A stretch of DNA of 31,643 bases from an uncultured Ruminococcus sp. (lineage in GTDB: Bacteria > Bacillota > Clostridia > Oscillospirales > Ruminococcaceae). A model generated the notes under the pieces. That model was not told the DNA's origin and made no database searches. It saw only the letters and a list, made by a program, of their open reading frames with translations. The stretch covers positions 1 to 31,643 of the forward strand of contig UQAR01000017.1 in the NCBI GenBank assembly GCA_900539095.1, written 5' to 3'. This document shows, piece after piece, positions 13,773 through 21,259 of the stretch. The translations under genes and the position numbers were made by a program. Each line of letters begins with the position of its first letter. Position 1 is the stretch's first letter.

Positions 13773-15104
13773 TTGGAGAAGAAAAAGAAAAAAAACAAAA
13801 CAAGTCTGCAATTCAAGCTGACGCTCATGTTCTTTTTTGTAATGCTTGTTTCGGCGTCAATATCGGTGTCGGTGCTCGTTATGGTGTGCAGTCCGATAAT
13901 GAAAAGCAACGCTGAGCAGCAGCTTGTGGAGCTTTCCATAGCTATGGATCAGCTTGAAGAAAAGGGCGGTTTTACTGTTGATGAGATAGTTTCCATTGTG
14001 AACAATTCTGCGTATAGTCTGACAGTGGTGGATAAGGACGACGCAAGGGTGCACGCACATCTTGCGGATATTTTGCACAAGGGATATTATGTGTCCTCAG
14101 ACGGCGTTGTGCCTAATGCTACCATAATCTCGCAGGTCTATGACAAGTATGTTATCATAGACAGCTTTTCAAGCGACAGCGTTTATTGGATAGTGAACCT
14201 TGTGGTCATCGTGGCGTTCATGGTGTGTATCGTCATAGGAACGGTGATAACGGCGTTTGTAAGCCGAAGTGTCATCCAGCCTATCCGAGATCTCAGTGCG
14301 GCGGCGTCGGAGATAGCTAAGGGAAACTTCAAGGTCAGGGTGCGTGAGCCTACCGACCCTGAATACAGTATACTTGCACAGAACTTTAACAAAATGGCTG
14401 AAGAGCTTGCAGGCACGGAAACTTTGAGAGGTGACTTTATCTCAAACGTGTCCCACGAATTCAAAACGCCCCTTGCGTCGATACAGGGCTTTGCAAAGCT
14501 TTTGCAGTCTGATTCCATAACGGAGCAGGAGCGTGGAGAGTATACGCAGATAATCATTGATGAAACATCAAGGCTGTCAAAGCTTTCTTCAAATATCCTC
14601 AAGCTCACAAAGCTTGAAAATCAGAAAACTGTGGGCAAAAAGACAAGGTTCTCCCTTGATGAGCAGATAAGAAAGATACTTTTGGTGCTTGAACCTGAGT
14701 GGTCAAAGAAAAATATCGACCTTGATATCGACCTTGAGGACATCATGTATGTGGGCAGTGAGGAGCTTATGGCTCAAATTTGGCAGAACATAATAAACAA
14801 CGCCATAAAGTTCACCCCTGAGGGCGGAAAGATAAGCGTAAAGCTTTTTAGGAACGAGAAGAACATATCCGCAGAGATATGGGACAACGGCCCGTCAATA
14901 TCCCCTGAGATAAAGGAGAAGATATTCGATAAGTTCTATCAGGGCGACCGCTCCCGTGCAACAGAAGGCAACGGTCTTGGACTGGCACTTGTCAAAAGGA
15001 TAATCGAGCTGTCTGAGGGCAGCATCGAGGTGGAAAACGATATGAAAAAAGGCGGCGTTTGCTTTCGCATAAGCCTGCCGTATCTTATCGAGGATATGAT
15101 GTGA
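13773..15104 (+). CDS. Sensor histidine kinase (HAMP-HisKA-HATPase)
   Basis: A 443-aa membrane kinase partnering the regulator just upstream. A lysine-rich cytoplasmic tail is followed by TM1 (about 14-40), an extracellular sensor region of roughly 90 residues, TM2 (about 138-162) and HAMP (to about 212). HisKA carries phospho-His near 228 (NVSHEFKTPLASI). The ATPase domain has N box QNIINNAIKF, an altered G1 box DNGPSIS (usual DNGxGI) and G2 box EGNGLGLALV. TTG 13773 was preferred because AGGGG lies 8 nt upstream; GTG 13764 is three codons earlier. The ligand is unknown. Confidence 0.93.
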   Translation: MEKKKKKNKTSLQFKLTLMFFFVMLVSASISVSVLVMVCSPIMKSNAEQQLVELSIAMDQLEEKGGFTVDEIVSIVNNSAYSLTVVDKDDARVHAHLADILHKGYYVSSDGVVPNATIISQVYDKYVIIDSFSSDSVYWIVNLVVIVAFMVCIVIGTVITAFVSRSVIQPIRDLSAAASEIAKGNFKVRVREPTDPEYSILAQNFNKMAEELAGTETLRGDFISNVSHEFKTPLASIQGFAKLLQSDSITEQERGEYTQIIIDETSRLSKLSSNILKLTKLENQKTVGKKTRFSLDEQIRKILLVLEPEWSKKNIDLDIDLEDIMYVGSEELMAQIWQNIINNAIKFTPEGGKISVKLFRNEKNISAEIWDNGPSISPEIKEKIFDKFYQGDRSRATEGNGLGLALVKRIIELSEGSIEVENDMKKGGVCFRISLPYLIEDMM

Positions 15105-15114
15105 TATAAAACAT

Positions 15115-15145
15115 AAAAGGAGCAGCCTTTTGACTGCTCCTTTTT
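15115..15145. terminator. Bidirectional terminator between the kinase and CAP-protein genes
   Basis: AAAAGGAGCAG (15115-15125) pairs with CTGCTCCTTTT (15134-15144), then T. It serves the plus-strand kinase (stop 15104) and the minus-strand CAP gene (stop 15148). Confidence 0.88.
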
Positions 15146-15147
15146 GT

Positions 15148-16671
15148 TTACTTCTTTGTTGTAACGGTCTTGACAGGCGACCATGCACCTGTGTATTTCT
15201 TGCCCTTGACAATGGTGTAGCTGCGTACTCTTACCCAGTATTTCTTCTTGCCGCTGAGCTTGGAAATGGTCTTTTTGTCGGTTTTCTTTTTCGTTACCTT
15301 GACGGTCTTAGCTTTTGAGAACTTTGAGTTTTTCGCATACTGTATCTCGTAGCCTGTCGCAGAATTTTTTTGAACATAGTCGATATAGAAAGCCTTTTTC
15401 TTTGCGGTCAGTTTCTGTATCTTCTGCTTTGCAGGGTTTATCTTGAAAGTCTTTGTGAGCTTGCCTGTGTATTTGCCCTTGCCTGTTACCGTTATGGTAG
15501 CAGTGCCGACCTTTTTGTTGTTTGAGTATTTAACAGTGTAGTCCTTGTTCTTTTTGAGCTTTGTTGAGCCGACCTTTACTGTAACAGAAGGTTTTATTTG
15601 CTTGCCTGTGAAAGCATATGTGCTGCCGCAGGTTATCTTGCCCTTTGAAAGGGACTTCTTTGTAACAGTTGTGCTGCCGCCGTTGTTAGAACCGCTGCTT
15701 GAGTTGTTTCCGCTGTTGGAAGAACTGCTGTCAGAGCTGCTGCCGCTTGAGGAGTTTCCTCCGCTCGTGCTGCTGCCAGAGCTGCTGCTTGAACTGTCGT
15801 CCTTTGTAGGAGTGCCTGTGACTGTTACGTCAACGCTGACAGCTGTGGAAGTATTGCCGCCAATATACACTGTGACGGTGGCTTTTCCGCCTGATACGCC
15901 TGAGATAGTTCCATCAGCCGCAACTGTGAGCACGGACGGGTTTGATGAAGTGAATGTCAGGCATGACGGGTCAAAGCATGTGCCAACCCATGTAAAGCCA
16001 GGGTTTCTCGTCCATACTTCAAGCTGTGTGCTCTCGCCCTGCTTGATGTCAGTGTTGCCGCTGATTATCAAAGAAATGTTCTCTACAAGGTCAACTATCT
16101 CGGCGGATTCTGATACCTTGCTGCTGTATGACGATGCCTGGACCTCAGTGTCGGCAGCTGTATCACCAAAGCACTGGACCCAGTATTTTGTGCCGTTTAC
16201 TTCAACGCAGCCGATACCAACGCTTGTGTATGATGAGTAAAGTATATTTGCTTTGTGTCCACTGGAGTTCATCCAGCTTTTCATGACAATTTCAGCGTCT
16301 GTCTGACCGGCGGCTATATTTTCTCCACGCATTTTTCTGTTTGCAGCGTAACACATATCGCCGTTCGGTCTTACATGATCGAAGTAGAGGGAGGTTTCAG
16401 CCGCTCTGTACATTGCAGTATCAAGCAGACCCTTGTCCATTTTCAGCGGTGAAAGACCGTTTGCAGCACGTTCCTTGTTCACAATGTCAAGGACTTTGAA
16501 AGCCTCGCCGTAAAGCTCGTCATAGCTTATTTTTACTTTGACCTGTGTGCTTTCATCAAATCTTGTCACGCCGTAAGAACTATAGGACTTTTCGCCATAG
16601 ACCGTGATAGGCGTTATCGCACAGGAAAGTGCAATAGTGAGCGACATCAATGCCGCAATAATTTTCTTCAT
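15148..16671 (-). CDS. Secreted CAP-domain (SCP/PR1-like) protein with Ig-like and FN3-like modules
   Basis: A 507-aa secreted protein. A signal peptide (MKKIIAALMSLTIALSCAITP, probable cleavage before residue 27) is followed by a CAP domain (about 50-175: VLDIVNKERAANGLSPL, FDHVRPNGD, GENIAAG, SWMNSSGHKANIL, YWVQCFG). Next comes a BIG2-type Ig-like domain (about 205-285, SNPSVLTVAADGTISGVSGGKATVTV) and a Ser/Gly/Asn linker (about 290-335). The C-terminal part is very lysine-rich: an MBG-like repeat, then an FN3-like module (SATGYEIQYAKNSKFSKAKTV, YWVRVRSYT). The basic end may bind wall polymers. AAGGGAG sets the start. CAP proteins of bacteria are mostly of unknown activity. Confidence 0.9.
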   Translation of the reverse strand: MKKIIAALMSLTIALSCAITPITVYGEKSYSSYGVTRFDESTQVKVKISYDELYGEAFKVLDIVNKERAANGLSPLKMDKGLLDTAMYRAAETSLYFDHVRPNGDMCYAANRKMRGENIAAGQTDAEIVMKSWMNSSGHKANILYSSYTSVGIGCVEVNGTKYWVQCFGDTAADTEVQASSYSSKVSESAEIVDLVENISLIISGNTDIKQGESTQLEVWTRNPGFTWVGTCFDPSCLTFTSSNPSVLTVAADGTISGVSGGKATVTVYIGGNTSTAVSVDVTVTGTPTKDDSSSSSSGSSTSGGNSSSGSSSDSSSSNSGNNSSSGSNNGGSTTVTKKSLSKGKITCGSTYAFTGKQIKPSVTVKVGSTKLKKNKDYTVKYSNNKKVGTATITVTGKGKYTGKLTKTFKINPAKQKIQKLTAKKKAFYIDYVQKNSATGYEIQYAKNSKFSKAKTVKVTKKKTDKKTISKLSGKKKYWVRVRSYTIVKGKKYTGAWSPVKTVTTKK

Positions 16672-16711
16672 TTTATATTTCTCCCTTTATAAATTTTGCA
16701 AGCGACGCCTC

Positions 16712-16725
16712 ATTGGCTCGCCAAT
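16712..16725. promoter_or_regulatory. Palindrome at the start of the CAP-gene transcript
   Basis: ATTGGC-TC-GCCAAT is a perfect 14-bp palindrome lying 7 bp downstream of the predicted -10 on the minus strand. The position suits a repressor operator or a 5' stabilising stem. Confidence 0.35.
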
Positions 16726-16731
16726 ATGATA

Positions 16732-16760
16732 ATTATACACCCATTGTGCCGCCACTGCAA
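16732..16760 (-). promoter_or_regulatory. Probable promoter of the CAP-domain gene
   Basis: Minus-strand TATAAT (16737-16732) is preceded, after 17 bp, by the weak -35 TTGCAG (16760-16755). Confidence 0.45.
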
Positions 16761-16823
16761 GTTTATCCGCCCCATTTCGGCGAATTGCATATCACCTCTG
16801 CTGTAATTGTATACAATTTGCCG

Positions 16824-16861
16824 ACAAAAAAAGACAAGGCACATAAAACTGTACCTTGTCT
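16824..16861 (-). terminator. Terminator of the ArsP_2-like gene
   Basis: AGACAAGG (16832-16839) pairs with CCTTGTCT (16854-16861); a T-run follows on the minus strand. The stop codon is at 16876. Confidence 0.75.
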
Positions 16862-16875
16862 GTTGTGTGACCTTA

Positions 16876-17727
16876 TTAGAACAGACTTGCCACAAAGCCT
16901 GCTGCCACGCCGAAAACATAAAGTATTCCCATTATGGCAAAATTTTCTTTCATGTTGTGCTTGTTTGTCTTGAAAAGCACCAGCAGTCCAACGCCTGCTC
17001 CAGTGCAAAGACCTGCAATAAGAGAACCAAAACTTACAACGCCCTCTATATAAAGCTGTGTAAGAACAACAGACGCCGCACAGTTCGGTATAAATCCGAT
17101 AATGCCTGCTATGAACGGCTGAACGATACTGTCAGACATAAGCAGGGCCTTTACAGTGTCCTCGCCTGCAAATTCCATTATCGCACCGAGAATGAGATTT
17201 ACCACAAATATGAAGAGTATGATATGCACAGTGTGGTGCAGTGCCGAATGGATTATGCTGTGATGCTCACAGTCGCAGTCCTCGCATATCTCCTTGAAAG
17301 GCTCTTCGTCCTGCTTTTTGCCCATAAGTTTTATAACAAGGTCAACAAGCACACCTGCGATTATCGCAACCACTACTTTAATGAGGATAAGCTGCCACAG
17401 CTTGCCTGCAAAGGCAGGGTTCGCTATCATCATCGGTATAGCCTCGTCGCTTGTGGCAAGGTAGACCGCAATAAGCGTTCCCATTGTTATGAGCCTGCCT
17501 GAGTAAAGGTTGGACGCCACAACGGAAAATCCGCACTGCGGCACTGCTCCAAGTATACTTCCTCCTATCGCACCAAAAGGTCCCATTTTTCTAAGAGCCT
17601 TTCCAAGCTTGTCGGCAGAACGATGCTCTATATACTCTATAAGCAGGTAAACACCGAAAAGAAAAGGAAGGACTTTAAGGCTGTCTATGAAAGCGTCAAG
17701 AAAAACGTCGATCAAAGTTTCAAACAT
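16876..17727 (-). CDS. Putative heavy-metal/manganese exporter, ArsP_2-like membrane protein
   Basis: A 283-aa polytopic membrane protein with about eight hydrophobic segments. It contains an internal repeat: GAVPQCGFSVVASNLYSGRLITMG in the first half and GFIPNCAASVVLTQLYIEGVVSFG in the second. This pattern is that of the putative arsenic/manganese exporter family (ArsP_2-like). A cytoplasmic loop in the middle is Cys/His/acid-rich (ICEDCDCEHHSIIHSALHH), a likely metal-binding site. The start follows AGGAG at about 17735-17739. It is monocistronic with its own promoter and terminator. The substrate is inferred from the family; neither arsenic nor manganese is proven. Confidence 0.75.
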   Translation of the reverse strand: MFETLIDVFLDAFIDSLKVLPFLFGVYLLIEYIEHRSADKLGKALRKMGPFGAIGGSILGAVPQCGFSVVASNLYSGRLITMGTLIAVYLATSDEAIPMMIANPAFAGKLWQLILIKVVVAIIAGVLVDLVIKLMGKKQDEEPFKEICEDCDCEHHSIIHSALHHTVHIILFIFVVNLILGAIMEFAGEDTVKALLMSDSIVQPFIAGIIGFIPNCAASVVLTQLYIEGVVSFGSLIAGLCTGAGVGLLVLFKTNKHNMKENFAIMGILYVFGVAAGFVASLF

Positions 17728-17786
17728 TATATCTATCTCCTGTAAATTATCTATGGTTTTAAAACGGTCTTTATGTCAACTCGACT

Positions 17787-17815
17787 ATTATACAATATTT
17801 ATTCAGCCTTGTCAA
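17787..17815 (-). promoter_or_regulatory. Consensus promoter of the ArsP_2-like gene
   Basis: Minus-strand TTGACA (17815-17810), 17 bp, TATAAT (17792-17787). The 5' leader is about 55 nt, too short for a yybP-ykoY manganese riboswitch. Confidence 0.82.
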
Positions 17816-17859
17816 TCTTATGTTTATATGATAATCTGTTCATTTGTTTACCCTTTTCA

Positions 17860-17895
17860 GCGACAAAAAACGGACGGTCTTTACTCCGTCCGTTT
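17860..17895 (-). terminator. Terminator of the ABC export operon
   Basis: AAACGGACGG (17868-17877) pairs with CCGTCCGTTT (17886-17895); the minus-strand continuation is T-rich. The permease stop is at 17909. Confidence 0.8.
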
Positions 17896-17908
17896 GATAT
17901 TTTTATGT

Positions 17909-19249
17909 CTATACAGAACGCTTTGTAAAGCCGTCCCACGCAGTGAGTAGGAACACCACCATGTGTGCGACAAGAACGCCCACGGCAAATGTCACGCTGT
18001 GCTGAGCAAATATTGAGTAGCCCTGTGAGATAGAGGAAAGGTCTGTGTTTGCGAACACAAGGAATCTTGCCCAATCCTGTCCAAGCTGACCCAAAAGCTG
18101 TGTGACCGTTGAGCCTACGCACATTGTGAATACGCTGACGCCGATAGCAAGTGCCGTGCTCCTTACCAGTGATGAGATAGCAAACGCCAGTGTTGACATT
18201 ACCACCATTTGAACGCTTTTCAGCAGATATTGCTCTGCGGCATAAAGCAGTGTAGGCATTTCCTTTACCTCGCCGCCGCTCACATACATATATGGTACAG
18301 AGAAACCGTCAAAGCCGTGCATTAGTCCTGTAATAGGTATCATCACCACGAAAAGTATTGCAAGCATTATATAGCCCACTGTGATAACGGTAAAGTATTT
18401 TGACATCAGTATCTTCCAGCGTTTCACAGGGTTTATAAGCAGGAACTTGATAGTTCCCTGTGAAAATTCAGAGGATACAATGCCGCCTGCGATAACGATA
18501 GCAAGCAGTGCGACTACCGTTACAAGGGAGGTGCTTGTGAGGAACACTGTCCAGAATGTTATCTGCTCAGGCTCGTTTGTTTCAAACAGCGTCATTTGGT
18601 TTGCTGTGTTGTCGAGCTTATCATTGTCAAGCTGATAGAGTGTAAGTTTTATATTATCCTCAAGCTGTGCTCTGCTGTTCTGACCGTCTGATTTAGCGTC
18701 GCCCATTGTGGCAATGGTGTTTTTTGCGTTTGCAACGGTCATGATAAGATCGTTTTTCTTCTCGTTTGACTTGTCAAAGGAAATATTGTTGTCGAGCCTG
18801 TATTGATATTCCCACTTTTCGCCCTCTGTGAGTATGTCATTATCCAGCCTGTATTGACAGAAACCACGCCAATCGTTGTCGTCAAGATACTTCTTTATCC
18901 CTGACATATCGCCAGTGCCGTCTGCAAACACGGCTGACAGTACATCATATCTCCAATCATCGCTGTCGATATCGTTGTCGATAAGATACTGCCACATTGC
19001 GATCTCGTTAGGGTCGCCGTTAGTGTTTTTGAGCCAATCTATGGTTTCCTGATAATCACCGGTTGCGTCATAGCTTGAATAGTTATTGCTCTCCATATTG
19101 TGCTTTGCAAAAAGTGCAATGCCTGAAAGTCCAAGTGCACATATTATTATAAGCACGATCATTATTTTTGTGGATAGCTTTTTGAAAACCTTTATGTACT
19201 CGTTTTTCACAAGTCTGAAAAATCTAGCCAATCTGTACGCCCCCTTCAT
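17909..19249 (-). CDS. ABC-2 type transporter permease
   Basis: A 446-aa membrane subunit. A first helix (about 25-48, IMIVLIIICALGLSGIALFA) is followed by a large extracellular loop of about 190 residues and then five hydrophobic segments in the C-terminal half. This is the layout of NatB/bacitracin-type ABC-2 permeases. The loop repeats a motif of the form Y-x-[IL]-D-N-[DN]-I four times (YLIDNDI, YRLDNDI, YRLDNNI, YQLDNDK). ATG 19249 overlaps the ATPase gene by 26 nt. An internal TTG with GGGGGCG upstream is an alternative. It is last in the three-gene operon. The exported substrate is unknown. Confidence 0.85.
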   Translation of the reverse strand: MKGAYRLARFFRLVKNEYIKVFKKLSTKIMIVLIIICALGLSGIALFAKHNMESNNYSSYDATGDYQETIDWLKNTNGDPNEIAMWQYLIDNDIDSDDWRYDVLSAVFADGTGDMSGIKKYLDDNDWRGFCQYRLDNDILTEGEKWEYQYRLDNNISFDKSNEKKNDLIMTVANAKNTIATMGDAKSDGQNSRAQLEDNIKLTLYQLDNDKLDNTANQMTLFETNEPEQITFWTVFLTSTSLVTVVALLAIVIAGGIVSSEFSQGTIKFLLINPVKRWKILMSKYFTVITVGYIMLAILFVVMIPITGLMHGFDGFSVPYMYVSGGEVKEMPTLLYAAEQYLLKSVQMVVMSTLAFAISSLVRSTALAIGVSVFTMCVGSTVTQLLGQLGQDWARFLVFANTDLSSISQGYSIFAQHSVTFAVGVLVAHMVVFLLTAWDGFTKRSV

Positions 19250-20180
19250 TGCCGCCTGTAAGCTCGATAAATACGTCCTCAAGCTTTTTGTTCTCTCTGC
19301 GGTGAACAGTGTAGAGGGAAACTCCGCCCTCGATAAGCGTCTTATTCACCGAGGCTATCTTTTTCTTCTCTATCTCCGCAGGGATAGAAAGGACAACTGC
19401 ACCTGTTTCCTTGTCGATACGCTTGCCCTCGTCTGCGAGCATTATAAGACCCATAGCCTTTTGCGGGTCGTCAACTTCAAGTACATATTCAGCCATTGAG
19501 CTGTCAGACTGTGAGATAAGCTCCTCCATTGTGTATGAGCCTATCATTTTTCCGTTTGCGATAATGCCAACTCTGTCGCACATCATTTCCATTTCGCTCA
19601 TGAGGTGTGAGGATACCACAACGCAAGTGCCTTCCTTGTGAGCAAGCTCTTTGAGCACATCACGAAGTTCCTTTATGCCCTGCGGGTCAAGACCGTTGGT
19701 AGGCTCGTCAAGTATGAGCAGCTTAGGTTTGTGGAGAATAGCCTGTGCAACGCCAAGTCGCTGACGCATACCGAGAGAGTATTTCGACACCTTGTCATCA
19801 ATGCGGTTTGAAAGCCTTACAAGCTCCACCACCTCTTTGATACGCTCTTCCGTTACGCCCTCTCTCATTCTCGCATACTGACGGAGATTTTCCATGCCTG
19901 AAAGATACTTGTACATTTCAGGGTTTTCAACAATGCCGCCCACGTTCGCCATTGCTCCCTCAAAGTCTTTTCTTATATCTTTTCCGTCAATGGATATCTC
20001 ACCCTCGTCAAGCTGCAAAAGTCCCACCGCTATCTTTATAGTCGTGGTCTTTCCTGCACCGTTAGGACCGAGAAAGCCGTAGACCTCGCCGCCGTAACAT
20101 TCCATGTCGATACTGTGAAGTATCTGCTTTTTGCCAAGGGTCTTGTTAAGCCCCTTTATCTTCAGAATAGTATCACTCAA
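19224..20180 (-). CDS. ABC transporter ATP-binding protein
   Basis: A 318-aa ATPase subunit. Walker A is GPNGAGKTTT, the Q-loop region lies near VGGIVENPEMYKYLSG, the signature is YSLGMRQRLG, Walker B is LLILDEPTNGLDPQG and the switch His lies in VVVSSHL. TTG at 20180 was chosen because GAGGAGG lies 9 nt upstream. This start overlaps the preceding gene's stop (20173) by 8 nt and matches the family-typical beginning (ILKIKGLNKTLGKKQIL). The C-terminal 80 residues are of the kind found in antibiotic/peptide or Na+ efflux ATPases. It would energise the permease at 17909-19249. Confidence 0.93.
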   Translation of the reverse strand: MSDTILKIKGLNKTLGKKQILHSIDMECYGGEVYGFLGPNGAGKTTTIKIAVGLLQLDEGEISIDGKDIRKDFEGAMANVGGIVENPEMYKYLSGMENLRQYARMREGVTEERIKEVVELVRLSNRIDDKVSKYSLGMRQRLGVAQAILHKPKLLILDEPTNGLDPQGIKELRDVLKELAHKEGTCVVVSSHLMSEMEMMCDRVGIIANGKMIGSYTMEELISQSDSSMAEYVLEVDDPQKAMGLIMLADEGKRIDKETGAVVLSIPAEIEKKKIASVNKTLIEGGVSLYTVHRRENKKLEDVFIELTGGNEGGVQIG

Positions 20181-20934
20181 CGCTGTCTGCCTCCTCGCTG
20201 TGGGAATTTTCTTCACTGCCTGAGCTGTCTGCACTGTCTGCCAAACTGCTGTCTGAAATTACCTCAGACTCAGCCTTGCTTTCATCAGCCACGCTGTCAC
20301 TGTTGTTATCATCAAAGCTGTAATCCTCGCCATATCCGTAGTCGTTGGACGTTGCTATCTTCCAGCCGTCAGAGGTACGCAAAAGATAAAATTCAGCATA
20401 TTCATAACTGAAAATCGCCTTGTATGAAGATGTGCTAGGCTCATAGTTGTCGGAATTTGTGTAGTTACCGCTTGTCATGGTGTTTATGCCGCTTGTGGCG
20501 AAGAAATTAGGGTCGTCCTTTGAAACGTCATAGCACACATTGTATATCATAGTGACCTTTGCTCCGTCGGCTCCACTTTTGTTTATGGACATCTCCTTTA
20601 TGTCATATTCCGCCGAGGTTATGTTTCCCTGCTGAGAGAGGGTGTCGGTGTGGTTTATCTGCTCCAGCAGTTCCGACTTTGTTGAGCCGTTCTCGTTGTC
20701 ATTTGCGGCATAGTCGGTGTAATGCTCGTTCACAAAGTCTGTCCACTGACTTTTCAGCACGTCATTACCGCCCACGTTAGCTGTTGTCATGTCTGCGATA
20801 TAGTCCCTCATGGTCTGCTCTATCTCAGGCTTGGATGTCTTGAACTGGTTGTTCTCATACACTGTGTAGCACACAACGCCCAGTGCAAGAACTCCGCCCA
20901 GCACCAGACCTCGGTTTATATTTCTTAGTTTCAC
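20173..20934 (-). CDS. Membrane-anchored extracytoplasmic protein, first gene of the ABC operon
   Basis: A 253-aa protein of unknown family. An N-terminal anchor (NRGLVLGGVLALGVVCYTVY, residues 7-26) has no acceptable lipobox before Cys22. The external domain (about 30-205) ends FYLLRTSDGWKIATSNDYGY, the style of small NTF2-like or SnoaL-like secreted domains. The last 40 residues are Ser/Asp/Glu-rich and probably disordered. It starts with GTG at 20934 after AAGGAGGAG. Its 8-nt overlap with the ATPase gene implies coupled expression, so it is probably an accessory component of the exporter. Confidence 0.78.
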   Translation of the reverse strand: MKLRNINRGLVLGGVLALGVVCYTVYENNQFKTSKPEIEQTMRDYIADMTTANVGGNDVLKSQWTDFVNEHYTDYAANDNENGSTKSELLEQINHTDTLSQQGNITSAEYDIKEMSINKSGADGAKVTMIYNVCYDVSKDDPNFFATSGINTMTSGNYTNSDNYEPSTSSYKAIFSYEYAEFYLLRTSDGWKIATSNDYGYGEDYSFDDNNSDSVADESKAESEVISDSSLADSADSSGSEENSHSEEADSVE

Positions 20935-20988
20935 AGTTTCTCCTCCTTATGTTTTTTCTTTTTCACGGTTTTCCCGTCAACGCATATA

Positions 20989-21017
20989 AGTTTATCATAT
21001 CCCTTTTCCACTGTCAA
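20989..21017 (-). promoter_or_regulatory. Promoter of the ABC export operon
   Basis: Minus-strand TTGACA (21017-21012), 17 bp, TAAACT (20994-20989). The -10 hexamer is identical to that of the hrcA operon. Confidence 0.75.
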
Positions 21018-21107
21018 CCGCTTTAAGAAACGTTTAAGATTTTCATAAGACAACCATACAGACCATAAGATACAACCAAATAAAATACGATTTTTTGTTT
21101 CAATATT

Positions 21108-21133
21108 TGTAGGTGCGAACAGTGTTCGCCCGC
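21108..21133. repeat. GGGCGAAC-type palindromic repeat, copy A
   Basis: TGTAGGTGCGAAC-AGT-GTTCGCCCGC. One base differs from the other copies in the left arm. It sits in the 325-bp gap between the ABC operon and the Enzyme I gene, which holds no gene. Confidence 0.75.
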
Positions 21134-21150
21134 CTTATTAGCGGCTCTTC

Positions 21151-21200
21151 AAAAAACAAGCAGGCGGCGAAACACGCACGATAACGTCATTTCGCCGCCC
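21151..21200 (-). terminator. Probable terminator of the Enzyme I gene
   Basis: GGCGGCGAAA (21163-21172) and TTTCGCCGCC (21190-21199) form a perfect 10-bp stem. On the minus strand a T-run (21151-21156) follows after six bases, so termination may be incomplete. Confidence 0.5.
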
Positions 21201-21259
21201 ATATTGAATGAGGAAATTATTATCTTTGTTAAGGTGATACTCAGCGGAATAGCTTTTGG

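Noticed and set aside
17728..17830. Manganese (yybP-ykoY) riboswitch upstream of the exporter-like gene
   Set aside because: The leader is only about 55 nt, and no conserved riboswitch core is visible.
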